Of a stretch of DNA of 64,000 nt, positions 7,708 to 17,800 are shown piece by piece. Positions within the stretch are counted from its first letter, which is position 1; every line of letters begins with the position of its first letter. The stretch is from the NCBI GenBank assembly GCA_031385005.1, contig JANNBB010000055.1, forward strand, positions 62,001-126,000, written 5' to 3'. The notes beneath the pieces were generated by a model that saw nothing but the letters and a program-made list of their open reading frames with translations, searched no databases and was not told the origin of the DNA. This stretch comes from JADKIH01 sp031385005 (GTDB lineage Bacteria > Bacteroidota > Bacteroidia > AKYH767-A > 2013-40CM-41-45). The position numbers and the translations under genes were made by a program.

Positions 7708-7734
7708 TTCTATATTCAGTTTTTACAAAATAAA

Positions 7735-7929
7735 ATGAGCAAAATAACCGCATACATCAAAGAAAGTTACGTCGAACTGGTTGAAAAAGTTAGTTGGCCT
7801 ACACGCGAAGAACTTCAAAGCAGTGTAATGGTTGTCATGATAGCTACACTGATCATCAGTATTGTTATTTTCCTCATGGATTCCGGGTTTCATGCAGCTA
7901 TGAAACTCTTCTATAAAATGATTGCATAA
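7735..7929 (+). CDS. secE: Preprotein translocase subunit SecE
   Basis: 64 residues, the short single-span form common outside Proteobacteria. The amphipathic segment 'YVELVEKVSWPTREELQSS' is the family signature, and one transmembrane helix follows (about residues 33-52, 'MVVMIATLIISIVIFLMDSG'). It clamps SecY in the inner-membrane protein channel. nusG follows after 10 nt, as in most bacteria, so the two are probably one transcript. Confidence 0.93.
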   Translation: MSKITAYIKESYVELVEKVSWPTREELQSSVMVVMIATLIISIVIFLMDSGFHAAMKLFYKMIA

Positions 7930-7939
7930 TTAACCAACA

Positions 7940-8503
7940 ATGGCAGAAGTCCAACCCTCCAAAGAACTTGTCCGTAAGTGGTATGTTGTGCGTGCAATTA
8001 GCGGAAAAGAAAAGAAAATTAAACAATATATCGAGCAAGAAATTAGCCGGTTGAAACTAACTGATTATGTTGCTCAGGTTTTAATTCCTACAGAGAAATT
8101 TTATCAAATTCGAAACGGTAAAAAAGTAAGTAAAGAAAGAAATATTTTACCCGGTTATGTGCTTATTGAAGCTGCATTAGTCGGTGAAATACCACATATA
8201 ATTGAAAATATCTCAGGAGTTATTTCTTTCCTGGGATCAAAAGGCGAGCCCCCTGCTCCTTTACGTCAGTCTGAAGTTAACAGAATACTGGGTAAAATGG
8301 ACGAACTCGCCGAAAGTGAAGCAGTAATGAGTGTTCCTTATGTAGTTGGTGAAACTGTTAAAGTAATCGATGGACCATTCAACAGCTTTAGCGGTGTGAT
8401 AGAAGAAATAAATGAGGAAAAGAAAAAACTCAAAGTAATGGTTAAGATTTTCGGAAGAAAAACACCTCTTGAATTGAGTTATATGCAGGTAGAAAAAGAA
8501 TAA
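7940..8503 (+). CDS. nusG: Transcription termination/antitermination factor NusG
   Basis: 187 residues. An N-terminal NGN domain ('KWYVVRAISGKEKKIKQYIE') and a C-terminal KOW domain ('GETVKVIDGPFNSFSGVIEEIN') are both present. It binds RNA polymerase and links it to Rho or to the ribosome. It sits between secE and rplK in the standard order. The 133-bp spacer to rplK holds only A/T-rich sequence. Confidence 0.95.
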   Translation: MAEVQPSKELVRKWYVVRAISGKEKKIKQYIEQEISRLKLTDYVAQVLIPTEKFYQIRNGKKVSKERNILPGYVLIEAALVGEIPHIIENISGVISFLGSKGEPPAPLRQSEVNRILGKMDELAESEAVMSVPYVVGETVKVIDGPFNSFSGVIEEINEEKKKLKVMVKIFGRKTPLELSYMQVEKE

Positions 8504-8636
8504 GTTCCCTTTCTAAAAGTCGAAATAAAAAGTGAAAAAATAATTTGAAAACCGAATACCGAAAATAGAGGACCTGAAGCTTCCATTCACAAAACTATTA
8601 TCAGATTCTAAATTTCAAATTCTCAATTAAAATAAA

Positions 8637-9074
8637 ATGGCAAAAGAAATAAGTACATTCATTAAGTTGCAGGTAAAAGGAGGAGCAGCAAATCCGGCTC
8701 CACCAATTGGTCCGGCTCTCGGTGCGAAAGGTGTAAATATTATGGAGTTCTGCAAGCAGTTTAATGCTCGCACGCAGGACCAACCGGGAAAAGTTCTTCC
8801 GGTTATCATCACTGTTTATACTGATAAATCGTTTGAGTTCGTAATCAAAACCCCTCCTGCTGCGATTCAATTATTGGACGCTGCTAAAATTAAAAGTGGT
8901 TCCAAAGAATCTAACCGAAATAAGGTAGGTTCAGTTTCCTGGGATCAGATTCGCACCATTGCAGAAATAAAAATGCCCGATCTAAACTGCTTTACTATCG
9001 AATCTGCTATGAGCATGGTCGCCGGTACAGCTCGTTCTATGGGTATTCTTGTAGATGGTAACCGTCCGTTTTAA
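8637..9074 (+). CDS. rplK: 50S ribosomal protein L11
   Basis: 145 residues. The N-terminal 'IKLQVKGGAANPAPPIGPALGAKGVNIMEFCKQFN' region and the C-terminal rRNA-binding domain ('GTARSMGILV') are typical. L11 is part of the GTPase-associated centre and sits at the base of the L7/L12 stalk. First gene of rplKAJL. Confidence 0.97.
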   Translation: MAKEISTFIKLQVKGGAANPAPPIGPALGAKGVNIMEFCKQFNARTQDQPGKVLPVIITVYTDKSFEFVIKTPPAAIQLLDAAKIKSGSKESNRNKVGSVSWDQIRTIAEIKMPDLNCFTIESAMSMVAGTARSMGILVDGNRPF

Positions 9075-9157
9075 TTAAACGGAACATTCTTTGAGTTCTT
9101 AAACAGAAGGAGGGGGAGATCCTATCAATCCCGTTCGTACTTCAAAATTTTATATAA

Positions 9158-9850
9158 ATGGCAAAAGTTAGCAAGAAAAGAAAGCAAGCATTAACAAAGG
9201 TCGACTCCAAAAAGGCCTATACTGTTGCTGAAGCTTCTAAAATCGTAAAGGATATTACCTTTACTAAATTCGATGCATCCGTTGACCTCAGCATCCGATT
9301 AGGTGTTGATCCTCGTAAGGCGAATCAAATGGTTCGTGGCGTCGTTACCCTTCCACATGGAACCGGTAAAAACAAAAAAGTACTCGTGCTTTGCACACCT
9401 GACAAAGAAGCAGAAGCCAGAGAAGCAGGTGCTGATTATGTTGGACTCGATGAGTATATCACAAAAATCGAACAAGGTTGGACAGATATCGATGTAGTTA
9501 TTACTATGCCTAGCGTTATGGGTAAAGTCGGTAAACTCGGTAAAGTTCTCGGACCTCGTAACCTCATGCCGAATCCGAAAACAGGTACTGTAACCATGGA
9601 TATCGGAAAAGCGGTGAACGAAGTTAAAGCCGGTAAAATCGATTTCAAAGTCGATAAGCAGGGTAGTATCCATGCTTCCGTTGGTAAAGTGTCTTTCGAT
9701 GCTAAAAAGATCGAAGAAAATGCTCACGAACTGCTCAATATGATCGTTAAACTAAAGCCCTCGTCTGCTAAAGGTACATACATGAAGAGTGTATATATGT
9801 CAAGCACCATGAGCCCTTCACTGATGATCGATACTAAAACTATTTCTTAA
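9158..9850 (+). CDS. rplA: 50S ribosomal protein L1
   Basis: 230 residues. Shows 'VDLSIRLGVDPRKANQMVRG', 'LPHGTGK' and the signature 'GKVGKLGKVLGPRNLMPNPKTGT'. L1 forms the mobile stalk at the E site and in many bacteria represses its own operon by binding the mRNA. The 83-nt spacer upstream contains an unusual polypurine run (9105-9117) 40 nt before the ATG, too far to act as a normal ribosome binding site for rplA. Confidence 0.97.
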   Translation: MAKVSKKRKQALTKVDSKKAYTVAEASKIVKDITFTKFDASVDLSIRLGVDPRKANQMVRGVVTLPHGTGKNKKVLVLCTPDKEAEAREAGADYVGLDEYITKIEQGWTDIDVVITMPSVMGKVGKLGKVLGPRNLMPNPKTGTVTMDIGKAVNEVKAGKIDFKVDKQGSIHASVGKVSFDAKKIEENAHELLNMIVKLKPSSAKGTYMKSVYMSSTMSPSLMIDTKTIS

Positions 9851-9881
9851 TCCGGTTAAACGGTAAAAAACAACCAAGAAA

Positions 9882-10406
9882 ATGAAAAGAGAAGAAAAGG
9901 ATGTAATCATTGGCGAGATTGCTGAATTACTCAATAAATACCCGAACGTTTATATCACAGATACTTCGGCGTTAACTGTAGCCAAAACAAATCAACTTCG
10001 TCGTGTATGCTTTGCACAAGGCGTAAAAATGCTTGTTGCAAAGAATTCTTTAATCCAAAAAGCAATGGAGAAAAACGATGCCGAATCATTCGAAGGAATT
10101 TTCAGTGCATTGACAGGAACCAGCGCTCTCATGTTTAGTGAAGTTGGAAATGTGCCTGCTAAAGTGATCAAAGAATTTCGTAGAAAAAATGATAAGCCAT
10201 TACTCAAAGGTGCTTATATCGATACAGCCATTTTCCTGGGTGATAACCAACTTGAAACCCTTGCAGCTATCAAGTCGAAAAATGAACTCATCGGCGAAAT
10301 CATCGGCTTATTACAATCACCAGCGAAAAATGTTATCTCCGGACTTAAAAGCAGCGGCGGTAAACTCGCAGGTATCCTCAAAACTTTATCAGAGCGTCCT
10401 GAATAA
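9882..10406 (+). CDS. rplJ: 50S ribosomal protein L10
   Basis: 174 residues, with 'MKREEKDVIIGEIAELLNKYPNVYITD' at the start, the central 'VAKNSLIQKAME' segment and a C-terminal helix that carries L7/L12 dimers. It anchors the ribosomal stalk. It follows rplA by 31 nt and precedes rplL by 80 nt. Confidence 0.96.
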   Translation: MKREEKDVIIGEIAELLNKYPNVYITDTSALTVAKTNQLRRVCFAQGVKMLVAKNSLIQKAMEKNDAESFEGIFSALTGTSALMFSEVGNVPAKVIKEFRRKNDKPLLKGAYIDTAIFLGDNQLETLAAIKSKNELIGEIIGLLQSPAKNVISGLKSSGGKLAGILKTLSERPE

Positions 10407-10486
10407 GGAAAGCTGTTATTATACCCAATGCTTCCAGTACCAATAATTAAAAACGTAAAAATTTAAACAATTAAAATTAAATAAAA

Positions 10487-10864
10487 ATGGCAGATTTAAA
10501 AGCATTCGCAGATCAGTTAGTAAACCTGACTGTGAAAGAAGTAAATGAACTCGCAAAAATCCTTAAGGATGAATATGGTATCGAACCAGCAGCAGCAGCT
10601 GTAGCTATGGCAGCTCCTTCCGGTGGTGGCGGAGATTCAGCAGTAGCTGAGAAAACTTCTTTCGATGTTATTCTTAAAGCTCCGGGTGGTGCTAAACTTA
10701 ACATCGTTAAGCTTGTAAAAGAAATCACCGGACTCGGTTTGAAAGAAGCTAAAGACCTCGTCGATGGCGCTCCAAAACCGGTTAAAGAAGGTGTGACTAA
10801 AGAAGAAGCGAATTCAATTAAACAACAATTGGAAGAAGCAGGAGCTGAGATTGAAGTTAAATAA
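10487..10864 (+). CDS. rplL: 50S ribosomal protein L7/L12
   Basis: 125 residues. The N-terminal dimerisation part, an Ala/Gly-rich hinge ('AAAAVAMAAPSGGGGD') and the C-terminal 'KTSFDVILKAPGGAKLNIVKLVKEITGLGLKEAKDLVDGAP' factor-binding domain are clear. Multiple copies form the stalk that recruits translation GTPases. A hairpin with a T-run lies between it and rpoB. Confidence 0.97.
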   Translation: MADLKAFADQLVNLTVKEVNELAKILKDEYGIEPAAAAVAMAAPSGGGGDSAVAEKTSFDVILKAPGGAKLNIVKLVKEITGLGLKEAKDLVDGAPKPVKEGVTKEEANSIKQQLEEAGAEIEVK

Positions 10865-10890
10865 GGCATCGGCTTCGTACCGCAAACATT

Positions 10891-10937
10891 TATAGACCTT
10901 TCCCGGCGTTTGTCGGGACTGGTCTATATCCTTTTTT
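10891..10937 (+). terminator. Attenuator-like hairpin between rplL and rpoB
   Basis: Outer stem TATAGACC (10891-10898) / GGTCTATA (10921-10928), inner stem CCCG (10902-10905) / CGGG (10914-10917), then TCCTTTTTT. It has intrinsic-terminator form but lies inside the rplKAJL-rpoBC operon, where partial termination would lower polymerase relative to ribosomal protein expression. E. coli has an attenuator in the same place. Confidence 0.7.
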
Positions 10938-11006
10938 AAACAAGTGATAATTTATAGTTATCATTCTTTAAAAATATAAGTCTTAACTTCTAAAAAAACC
11001 AGCACT

Positions 11007-14000
11007 GTGTCAACCAATATCGCTCAAAACAAAAGAATCAATTTTGCCACGATCAGGCATTCCATTGAATATCCCGATTTCCTCGATATTCAATTGAAAT
11101 CTTTTCAAGATTTTTTCCAGCTTGAAACAACTTCTGATAATCGTCAGAAAGAAGGTTTGTTCAAAGTGTTCAACGAGAACTTTCCTATCACCGATTCCAG
11201 AAATAACTTCGTACTCGAATTTATCGATTACTTCATCGATCCCCCAAGGTATTCTATTGAAGAATGTATCGAGCGCGGATTGACCTATAGCGTTCCGCTC
11301 AAAGCGAAACTTAAACTTTATTGTACAGATCCTGAACACGAAGATTTCGAAACCATCGTACAGGATGTTTACCTCGGTACTATACCGTATATGACTCCGA
11401 AAGGAACTTTCGTAATTAATGGTGCCGAACGCGTTGTCGTTTCTCAGTTGCATCGTTCGCCGGGAGTATTCTTCGGACAAAGCCGCCATGCAAATGGTAC
11501 AAAACTATATTCGGCCCGTGTTATCCCTTTCAAAGGATCATGGATTGAATTCGCTACAGACATTAACAATGTCATGTATGCTTACATCGACCGGAAAAAG
11601 AAATTCCCGGTTACTACTCTCTTGCGCGCAATCGGTTATCAAACCGATAAAGATATTCTTGAGATTTTCGGATTAGCAGATGAATTTAAAGTTACTAAAT
11701 CCGGAATAAAAAATGTGCTTCATCGTCGACTCGCTGCCAGAGTTTTGAAAACCTGGGTGGAAGATTTCGTTGATGAGGATACCGGTGAAGTTGTTTCCAT
11801 CGAAAGAAATGAAGTTGTCATAGAACGTGAAACCGTTCTCGAAGAAGATCACCTTGATCTTATTATCGAATCAGGTGTGAAGTTCATCATCCTGCACAAG
11901 GAAGATGTAAACACAAACGATTATGCTATCATCTATAACACGCTTCAGAAAGATACTTCTAACTCTGAAAAAGAAGCCGTTGAACATATTTACCGTCAGC
12001 TTCGTAATGCTGAACCACCTGATGAAGAAACTGCTCGTGGTATCATCGACAAATTATTCTTCTCCGATAAACGTTACGACTTAGGCGATGTTGGTCGCTA
12101 CCGTATCAATAAAAAACTCGGACTCGAAATTGCTGACGATACACGCGTTCTTACCAAGCAGGATATCATCGAAATCATCCGTCAGCTTATTCAGTTGATA
12201 AACTCCAAAGCGGAGGTCGATGATATCGATCACCTTTCCAATCGTCGCGTTCGTACCGTTGGTGAGCAATTGTACTCACAATTCGGTGTTGGTCTTGCCC
12301 GTATGGCCAGAACAATCCGTGAGCGTATGAACGTAAGAGATAATGAAGTATTCACTCCTTCTGATCTTATTAATGCAAAAACACTTTCTTCAGTAATAAA
12401 CTCTTTCTTCGGTACAAATCAGTTATCCCAGTTCATGGATCAAACAAATCCTTTAGCTGAAATAACTCATAAGCGTCGTCTATCGGCACTCGGGCCCGGC
12501 GGACTCTCCAGAGAAAGAGCAGGTTTCGAAGTACGTGACGTTCACTATACCCACTACGGACGTCTTTGTACAATCGAAACTCCGGAAGGACCAAACATCG
12601 GACTAATTTCATCACTTTGCGTATATGCGAAAATCAATAACCTTGGTTTTATCGAAACACCATACCGTACCGTTTCTAATGGTATTGTCGATGTAGAAAA
12701 ACCGGTTGTTTACCTTACCGCAGAAGAAGAAGATAATAAAGTTATTGCGCAAGCGAATGCAAAAATTGACGAGCGCGGTAACTTCATCGACTTAAAAGTA
12801 AAATCCCGTGAGCTTGGAGACTTCCCTGTACTCGAACCGGAAAAAATAAATCTCATGGACGTGGCTCCTAATCAGATCGCTTCCATTGCAGCTTCATTAA
12901 TTCCTTTCCTCGAGCACGATGATGCCAACCGTGCGCTAATGGGATCTAACATGCAACGTCAAGCTGTTCCTTTATTGCGCCCGGAAGCTCCGATCGTAGG
13001 TACCGGTCTGGAAGGACTTGTAGCCCGCGATTCACGTGTGCTTATCAATGCAGAGGGTGAGGGAGTAGTAGAATACGTCGACGCACTCGAAATTACAATT
13101 CGTTATAGCAGAAAAGAAACAGAGAAGCTTATCAGCTTCGATGATGATATTAAAACTTATTTCCTCACGAAGTTTCAGAAAACAAATCAGAATACCTGTA
13201 TCAACCTGAAGCCAATTGTAATCAAAGGTCAGAAGGTCAGAAAAGGTCAGGTACTGTGTGAAGGTTATGCAACTCAAAGCGGTGAACTAGCTCTCGGAAG
13301 AAATCTTCAGGTTGCATTCATGCCTTGGAAGGGTTATAACTTCGAAGATGCTATCGTAATTTCTGAACGCGTAATTCGTGAAGACATCTTTACTTCTATT
13401 CACGTCGATGAATACAGTTTGGAAGTCCGCGACACAAAACGCGGTATGGAAGAATTAACAGCTGATATTCCTAACGTAAGTGAAGAAGCAACACGCGAAC
13501 TCGACGAAAACGGTTTAATCCGTGTCGGAGCTGAAGTAATGGAGGGGGATATCCTTATTGGAAAAATTACTCCTAAAGGAGAAACAGATCCTTCTCCGGA
13601 AGAAAAACTTCTTCGCGCAATCTTCGGTGATAAAGCCGGTGATGTAAAAGATGCTTCTTTAAAAGTTCCACCTTCCGTTAAAGGTGTTGTTATCGAAAAA
13701 CGTTTGTTCTCTCGTGTTGTTGCTAAAGACAAAACTCAAAAGAGTGATGAGAAAGCACTACTTGATAAACTAGATAAAGAATACAATCAGCAAATTGCAG
13801 AATTAAAAGAAAAACTGATCGATAAATTATTTGTTTTGGTAAGCGGAAAGACCTCTCAAGGTGTTACCGATATCTTCAAAGAAGTAATCATCGCTAAAGG
13901 AGCGAAGTTTACTCAGAAGATGCTTACTGAAATCAATTACGATACGATCAATCCTGATAAGTGGACGACAGATAAAGAGAAGAACGATCAGATCAAGCAA

Positions 14001-14822
14001 TTGCTTCACAACTATTCGATTAAATTCAACGACATCTCCGGTATCTATAAGCGTAAGAAATTTGCTCTTACTGTCGGGGATGAACTTCCTGCCGGAATCG
14101 TACAACTTGCCAAAGTTTACATCGCTAAGAAACGTAAGCTGAAAGTAGGAGATAAGATGGCCGGTCGTCACGGAAATAAAGGTATCGTCGCGAAAATTGT
14201 TCGTGATGAAGACATGCCTTTCCTTGCCGATGGTACTCCTGTCGATATCGTATTGAATCCACTCGGTGTACCTTCCCGTATGAACCTTGGACAGATTTAT
14301 GAAACAATTCTCGGATGGGCCGGATTGAAAATGGGTCTCAAGTTTTCGACTCCTATTTTCGACGGTGCTTCTATCGAACAAATCGACGATTATGTTTCTA
14401 AAGCCGGTCTTCCTAAATTCGGAAGTACTTATCTATACGATGGTGGTTCAGGTGATCGCTTCGATCAACCGGCAACAGTTGGAGTAATCTATATGATGAA
14501 ACTGGGACACATGGTTGATGATAAGATGCACGCTCGTTCAATCGGACCATACTCATTAATTACACAGCAGCCGCTCGGTGGTAAAGCACAGTTCGGAGGT
14601 CAGCGTTTTGGTGAGATGGAGGTTTGGGCACTCGAAGCATTCGGTGCAGCAAACATTCTTCAGGAAATTCTAACGGTTAAATCTGATGATGTAATCGGCC
14701 GTGCGAAAACTTATGAATCTATTGTTAAAGGTGATAATCTACCAACACCCGGAATTCCGGAATCCTTCAACGTATTGTTGCATGAACTCCGTGGATTAGG
14801 ATTAAAGATTACACTCGAATAG
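11007..14822 (+). CDS. rpoB: DNA-directed RNA polymerase subunit beta
   Basis: 1271 residues, close to other Bacteroidota RpoB. The start is GTG at 11007 ('MSTNIAQNKRINFATIRHSIEYPDFL'). The rifampicin-region motif 'LSQFMDQTNPLAEITHKRRLSALGPGGLSRERAGFEVRDVH' is intact, with the sensitive-type residues at the usual positions. 'GDKMAGRHGNKG' and the C-terminal 'GGQRFGEMEVWALEAFGA' are also present. It forms the catalytic core with RpoC, whose gene follows after 68 nt. Confidence 0.98.
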   Translation: MSTNIAQNKRINFATIRHSIEYPDFLDIQLKSFQDFFQLETTSDNRQKEGLFKVFNENFPITDSRNNFVLEFIDYFIDPPRYSIEECIERGLTYSVPLKAKLKLYCTDPEHEDFETIVQDVYLGTIPYMTPKGTFVINGAERVVVSQLHRSPGVFFGQSRHANGTKLYSARVIPFKGSWIEFATDINNVMYAYIDRKKKFPVTTLLRAIGYQTDKDILEIFGLADEFKVTKSGIKNVLHRRLAARVLKTWVEDFVDEDTGEVVSIERNEVVIERETVLEEDHLDLIIESGVKFIILHKEDVNTNDYAIIYNTLQKDTSNSEKEAVEHIYRQLRNAEPPDEETARGIIDKLFFSDKRYDLGDVGRYRINKKLGLEIADDTRVLTKQDIIEIIRQLIQLINSKAEVDDIDHLSNRRVRTVGEQLYSQFGVGLARMARTIRERMNVRDNEVFTPSDLINAKTLSSVINSFFGTNQLSQFMDQTNPLAEITHKRRLSALGPGGLSRERAGFEVRDVHYTHYGRLCTIETPEGPNIGLISSLCVYAKINNLGFIETPYRTVSNGIVDVEKPVVYLTAEEEDNKVIAQANAKIDERGNFIDLKVKSRELGDFPVLEPEKINLMDVAPNQIASIAASLIPFLEHDDANRALMGSNMQRQAVPLLRPEAPIVGTGLEGLVARDSRVLINAEGEGVVEYVDALEITIRYSRKETEKLISFDDDIKTYFLTKFQKTNQNTCINLKPIVIKGQKVRKGQVLCEGYATQSGELALGRNLQVAFMPWKGYNFEDAIVISERVIREDIFTSIHVDEYSLEVRDTKRGMEELTADIPNVSEEATRELDENGLIRVGAEVMEGDILIGKITPKGETDPSPEEKLLRAIFGDKAGDVKDASLKVPPSVKGVVIEKRLFSRVVAKDKTQKSDEKALLDKLDKEYNQQIAELKEKLIDKLFVLVSGKTSQGVTDIFKEVIIAKGAKFTQKMLTEINYDTINPDKWTTDKEKNDQIKQLLHNYSIKFNDISGIYKRKKFALTVGDELPAGIVQLAKVYIAKKRKLKVGDKMAGRHGNKGIVAKIVRDEDMPFLADGTPVDIVLNPLGVPSRMNLGQIYETILGWAGLKMGLKFSTPIFDGASIEQIDDYVSKAGLPKFGSTYLYDGGSGDRFDQPATVGVIYMMKLGHMVDDKMHARSIGPYSLITQQPLGGKAQFGGQRFGEMEVWALEAFGAANILQEILTVKSDDVIGRAKTYESIVKGDNLPTPGIPESFNVLLHELRGLGLKITLE

Positions 14823-14890
14823 TTTAATGATTTGAATAAAGGATTTTCAATTTCCACACATCAAATTATCAAACTTAAAACTCAATCAAG

Positions 14891-17800
14891 ATGGCAAACA
14901 GAAAAGAAATAAAAATTAAATCCAATTTCACCAAGATCATTATCAGTCTTGCTTCTCCTGAACATATTCTGGAGCAATCAAGCGGTGAAGTATTAAAACC
15001 GGAAACTATCAATTACCGGACGTATAAACCGGAACGCGACGGATTATTTTGTGAGCGTATTTTCGGTCCTGTAAAAGATTGGGAATGTCATTGCGGAAAA
15101 TACAAACGTATTCGCTATAAAGGAATCGTTTGTGACCGTTGTGGTGTTGAAGTAACAGAGAAAAAAGTACGTCGTGAACGTATGGGACACATTACCCTGA
15201 CTGTTCCTGTTGCTCATATCTGGTATTTCCGTTCCCTTCCGAATAAGATCGGTTACTTGTTAGGACTTCCTACAAAGAAGCTTGACATGATTATTTATTA
15301 CGAGCGTTACGTTGTTATTCAGGCGGGTATTAAAGCTGCTGATGGTATCAACTACCTCGACTTTCTAACAGAGGAAGAATATTTAATGATTCTGGAAGCT
15401 CTTCCAAAAGATAATCAGCATTTGGATGAAAAAGATCCAAATCGTTTTATTGCTAAGATGGGTGCCGAAGCTTTATTCGATCTGTTATCCAGATTGAATC
15501 TGGACGAATTATCTTACAACCTTCGTCACCAGGCAAGCAACGAAACTTCACAACAAAGAAAGAATGAAGCATTAAAACGTCTGAATGTAGTGGAAGCTTT
15601 CCGTTCCGCTAATCAGCATATTGAAAATCGTCCTGAATGGATGATCGTTAAAGTTGTTCCGGTAATTCCACCTGAGCTTCGTCCACTCGTTCCTTTGGAT
15701 GGTGGGCGTTTCGCAACTTCCGATCTGAATGATTTATATCGTCGAGTTATTATTCGTAACAATCGTCTTAAGCGATTATTGGAAATAAAAGCTCCTGATG
15801 TCATCCTCAGAAATGAGAAAAGGATGTTGCAGGAAGCTGTCGATTCATTATTCGATAACTCACGAAAAGTTAATGCCGTTAAAACAGAATCGAACCGTGC
15901 CTTAAAATCACTTTCTGATTCTTTAAAAGGTAAGCAAGGTCGTTTCCGTCAAAACCTTCTTGGTAAACGTGTCGATTATTCTGCACGTTCGGTAATTGTC
16001 GTTGGACCTGACTTAAAATTACACGAGTGTGGTCTTCCGAAAGATATGGCAGCTGAACTCTTCAAGCCATTTATCATTCGTAAAATGATTGAGCGTGGAG
16101 TTGTGAAGACAGTAAAATCCGCTAAGAAAATTGTTGACAGAAAAGATCCACTCGTTTGGGATATTCTCGAAAACGTACTGAAAGGACACCCTGTTCTTCT
16201 TAACCGTGCTCCAACACTTCACCGTTTAGGTATCCAGGCTTTCCAGCCGAAACTTATCGAAGGAAAAGCGATTCAACTTCACCCGCTCGTTTGTACGGCC
16301 TTCAACGCTGACTTCGACGGTGATCAAATGGCTGTTCACGTTCCTCTTGGAAATGCAGCTATCCTGGAAGCACAAATGCTTATGCTTGCCTCTCACAACA
16401 TCCTGAATCCTGCAAATGGTGCACCGGTAACGGTTCCATCTCAGGACATGGTACTCGGACTGTATTACATTACAAAAGAACGTAAAACTGACGAGGCGCG
16501 TAAAGTGAAAGGTGAAGGAATGAAATTCTATTCACCTGAAGAAGTAATCATCGCTTATAACGAAGGAATCGTAGAACTTCATGCAACTATTGAAGTGAAA
16601 GTATTTGTCATGAAGGATGAGCAATTGGTAAATGAAATGACGAAGACATCTGTCGGACGTGTTTTATTTAATCAGGTTGTTCCGGAAGAAGCGGGATATA
16701 TTAACACGCTACTTACTAAGAAAGCGCTTCGCGATATTATCGGTGAGGTATTAAAATCATGTGGTATTGCTAAGACTGCGAAGTTTCTCGACGATATCAA
16801 AGATTTAGGATTTAAGATGGCCTTCAAAGGTGCTCTTTCATTCAACCTTGAGGATGTTAAAATCCCTGAAGTAAAAACAGAACTTATCGCTAAAGCTAAT
16901 GCTGAAGTGGATGAGGTATTGAATAATTACAATCTTGGTTTTATTACATACAATGAGCGTTATAACCAAATCATTGATATCTGGACGCGTACAAGCTCCC
17001 GTATTACTGAAACGTTAATGAAGCAATTGTCATCTGATAAACAAGGATTCAATTCCATCTTCATGATGCTTGACTCCGGAGCCCGTGGTTCTAAAGAGCA
17101 GATTCGTCAGCTCGGTGGAATGAGGGGATTGATGGCGAAACCACAGAAGAGTGGATCTACAGGCGGGGAGATTATAGAGAATCCGATTCTTTCTAACTTT
17201 AAGGAAGGGCTTTCTATCCTTGAGTACTTTATCTCAACTCACGGTGCGCGTAAAGGTCTTGCCGATACTGCCCTTAAAACGGCTGATGCGGGTTACCTTA
17301 CTCGTCGACTTGTCGATGTTGCTCAAGATGTTATCATTACTGATAACGACTGCGGTACACTTCGCGGGTTGGCAGAAACAGCACTAAAGAATAACGAAGA
17401 TGTTGTAGAATCTTTATTCGACAGGATCCTAGGTCGTGTTTCCTTACACAATATCTATCATCCGCTCACAGGTGAGATGATGGTCGAAAGTGGAAAAGAA
17501 ATTACGGAAGAAATCGCATTACAAATCGAAGACTCTCCTATAGAAACTGTTGAAATTCGTTCGGTACTTACTTGTGAGTCTGAAAGAGGAGTTTGTGCAA
17601 AATGCTATGGAAGAAATCTTGCGTCAGGCAGAATGGTTCAGAAAGGTGAAGCAGTAGGTGTTATTGCCGCTCAATCAATTGGTGAGCCGGGAACTCAGCT
17701 TACACTTCGTACTTTCCACGTCGGTGGTGTTGCTCAAAAAGGTGCATCAGAGTCTGAACTCAAAGCAAAATTCAGCGGTCGCGTAGAATTTGAAGAAATA

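Noticed and set aside
13827..14381. 184-codon open frame antisense to rpoB
   Set aside because: Lies wholly inside rpoB with no recognisable protein pattern; the same holds for 11010-11489 and other antisense frames in conserved genes.
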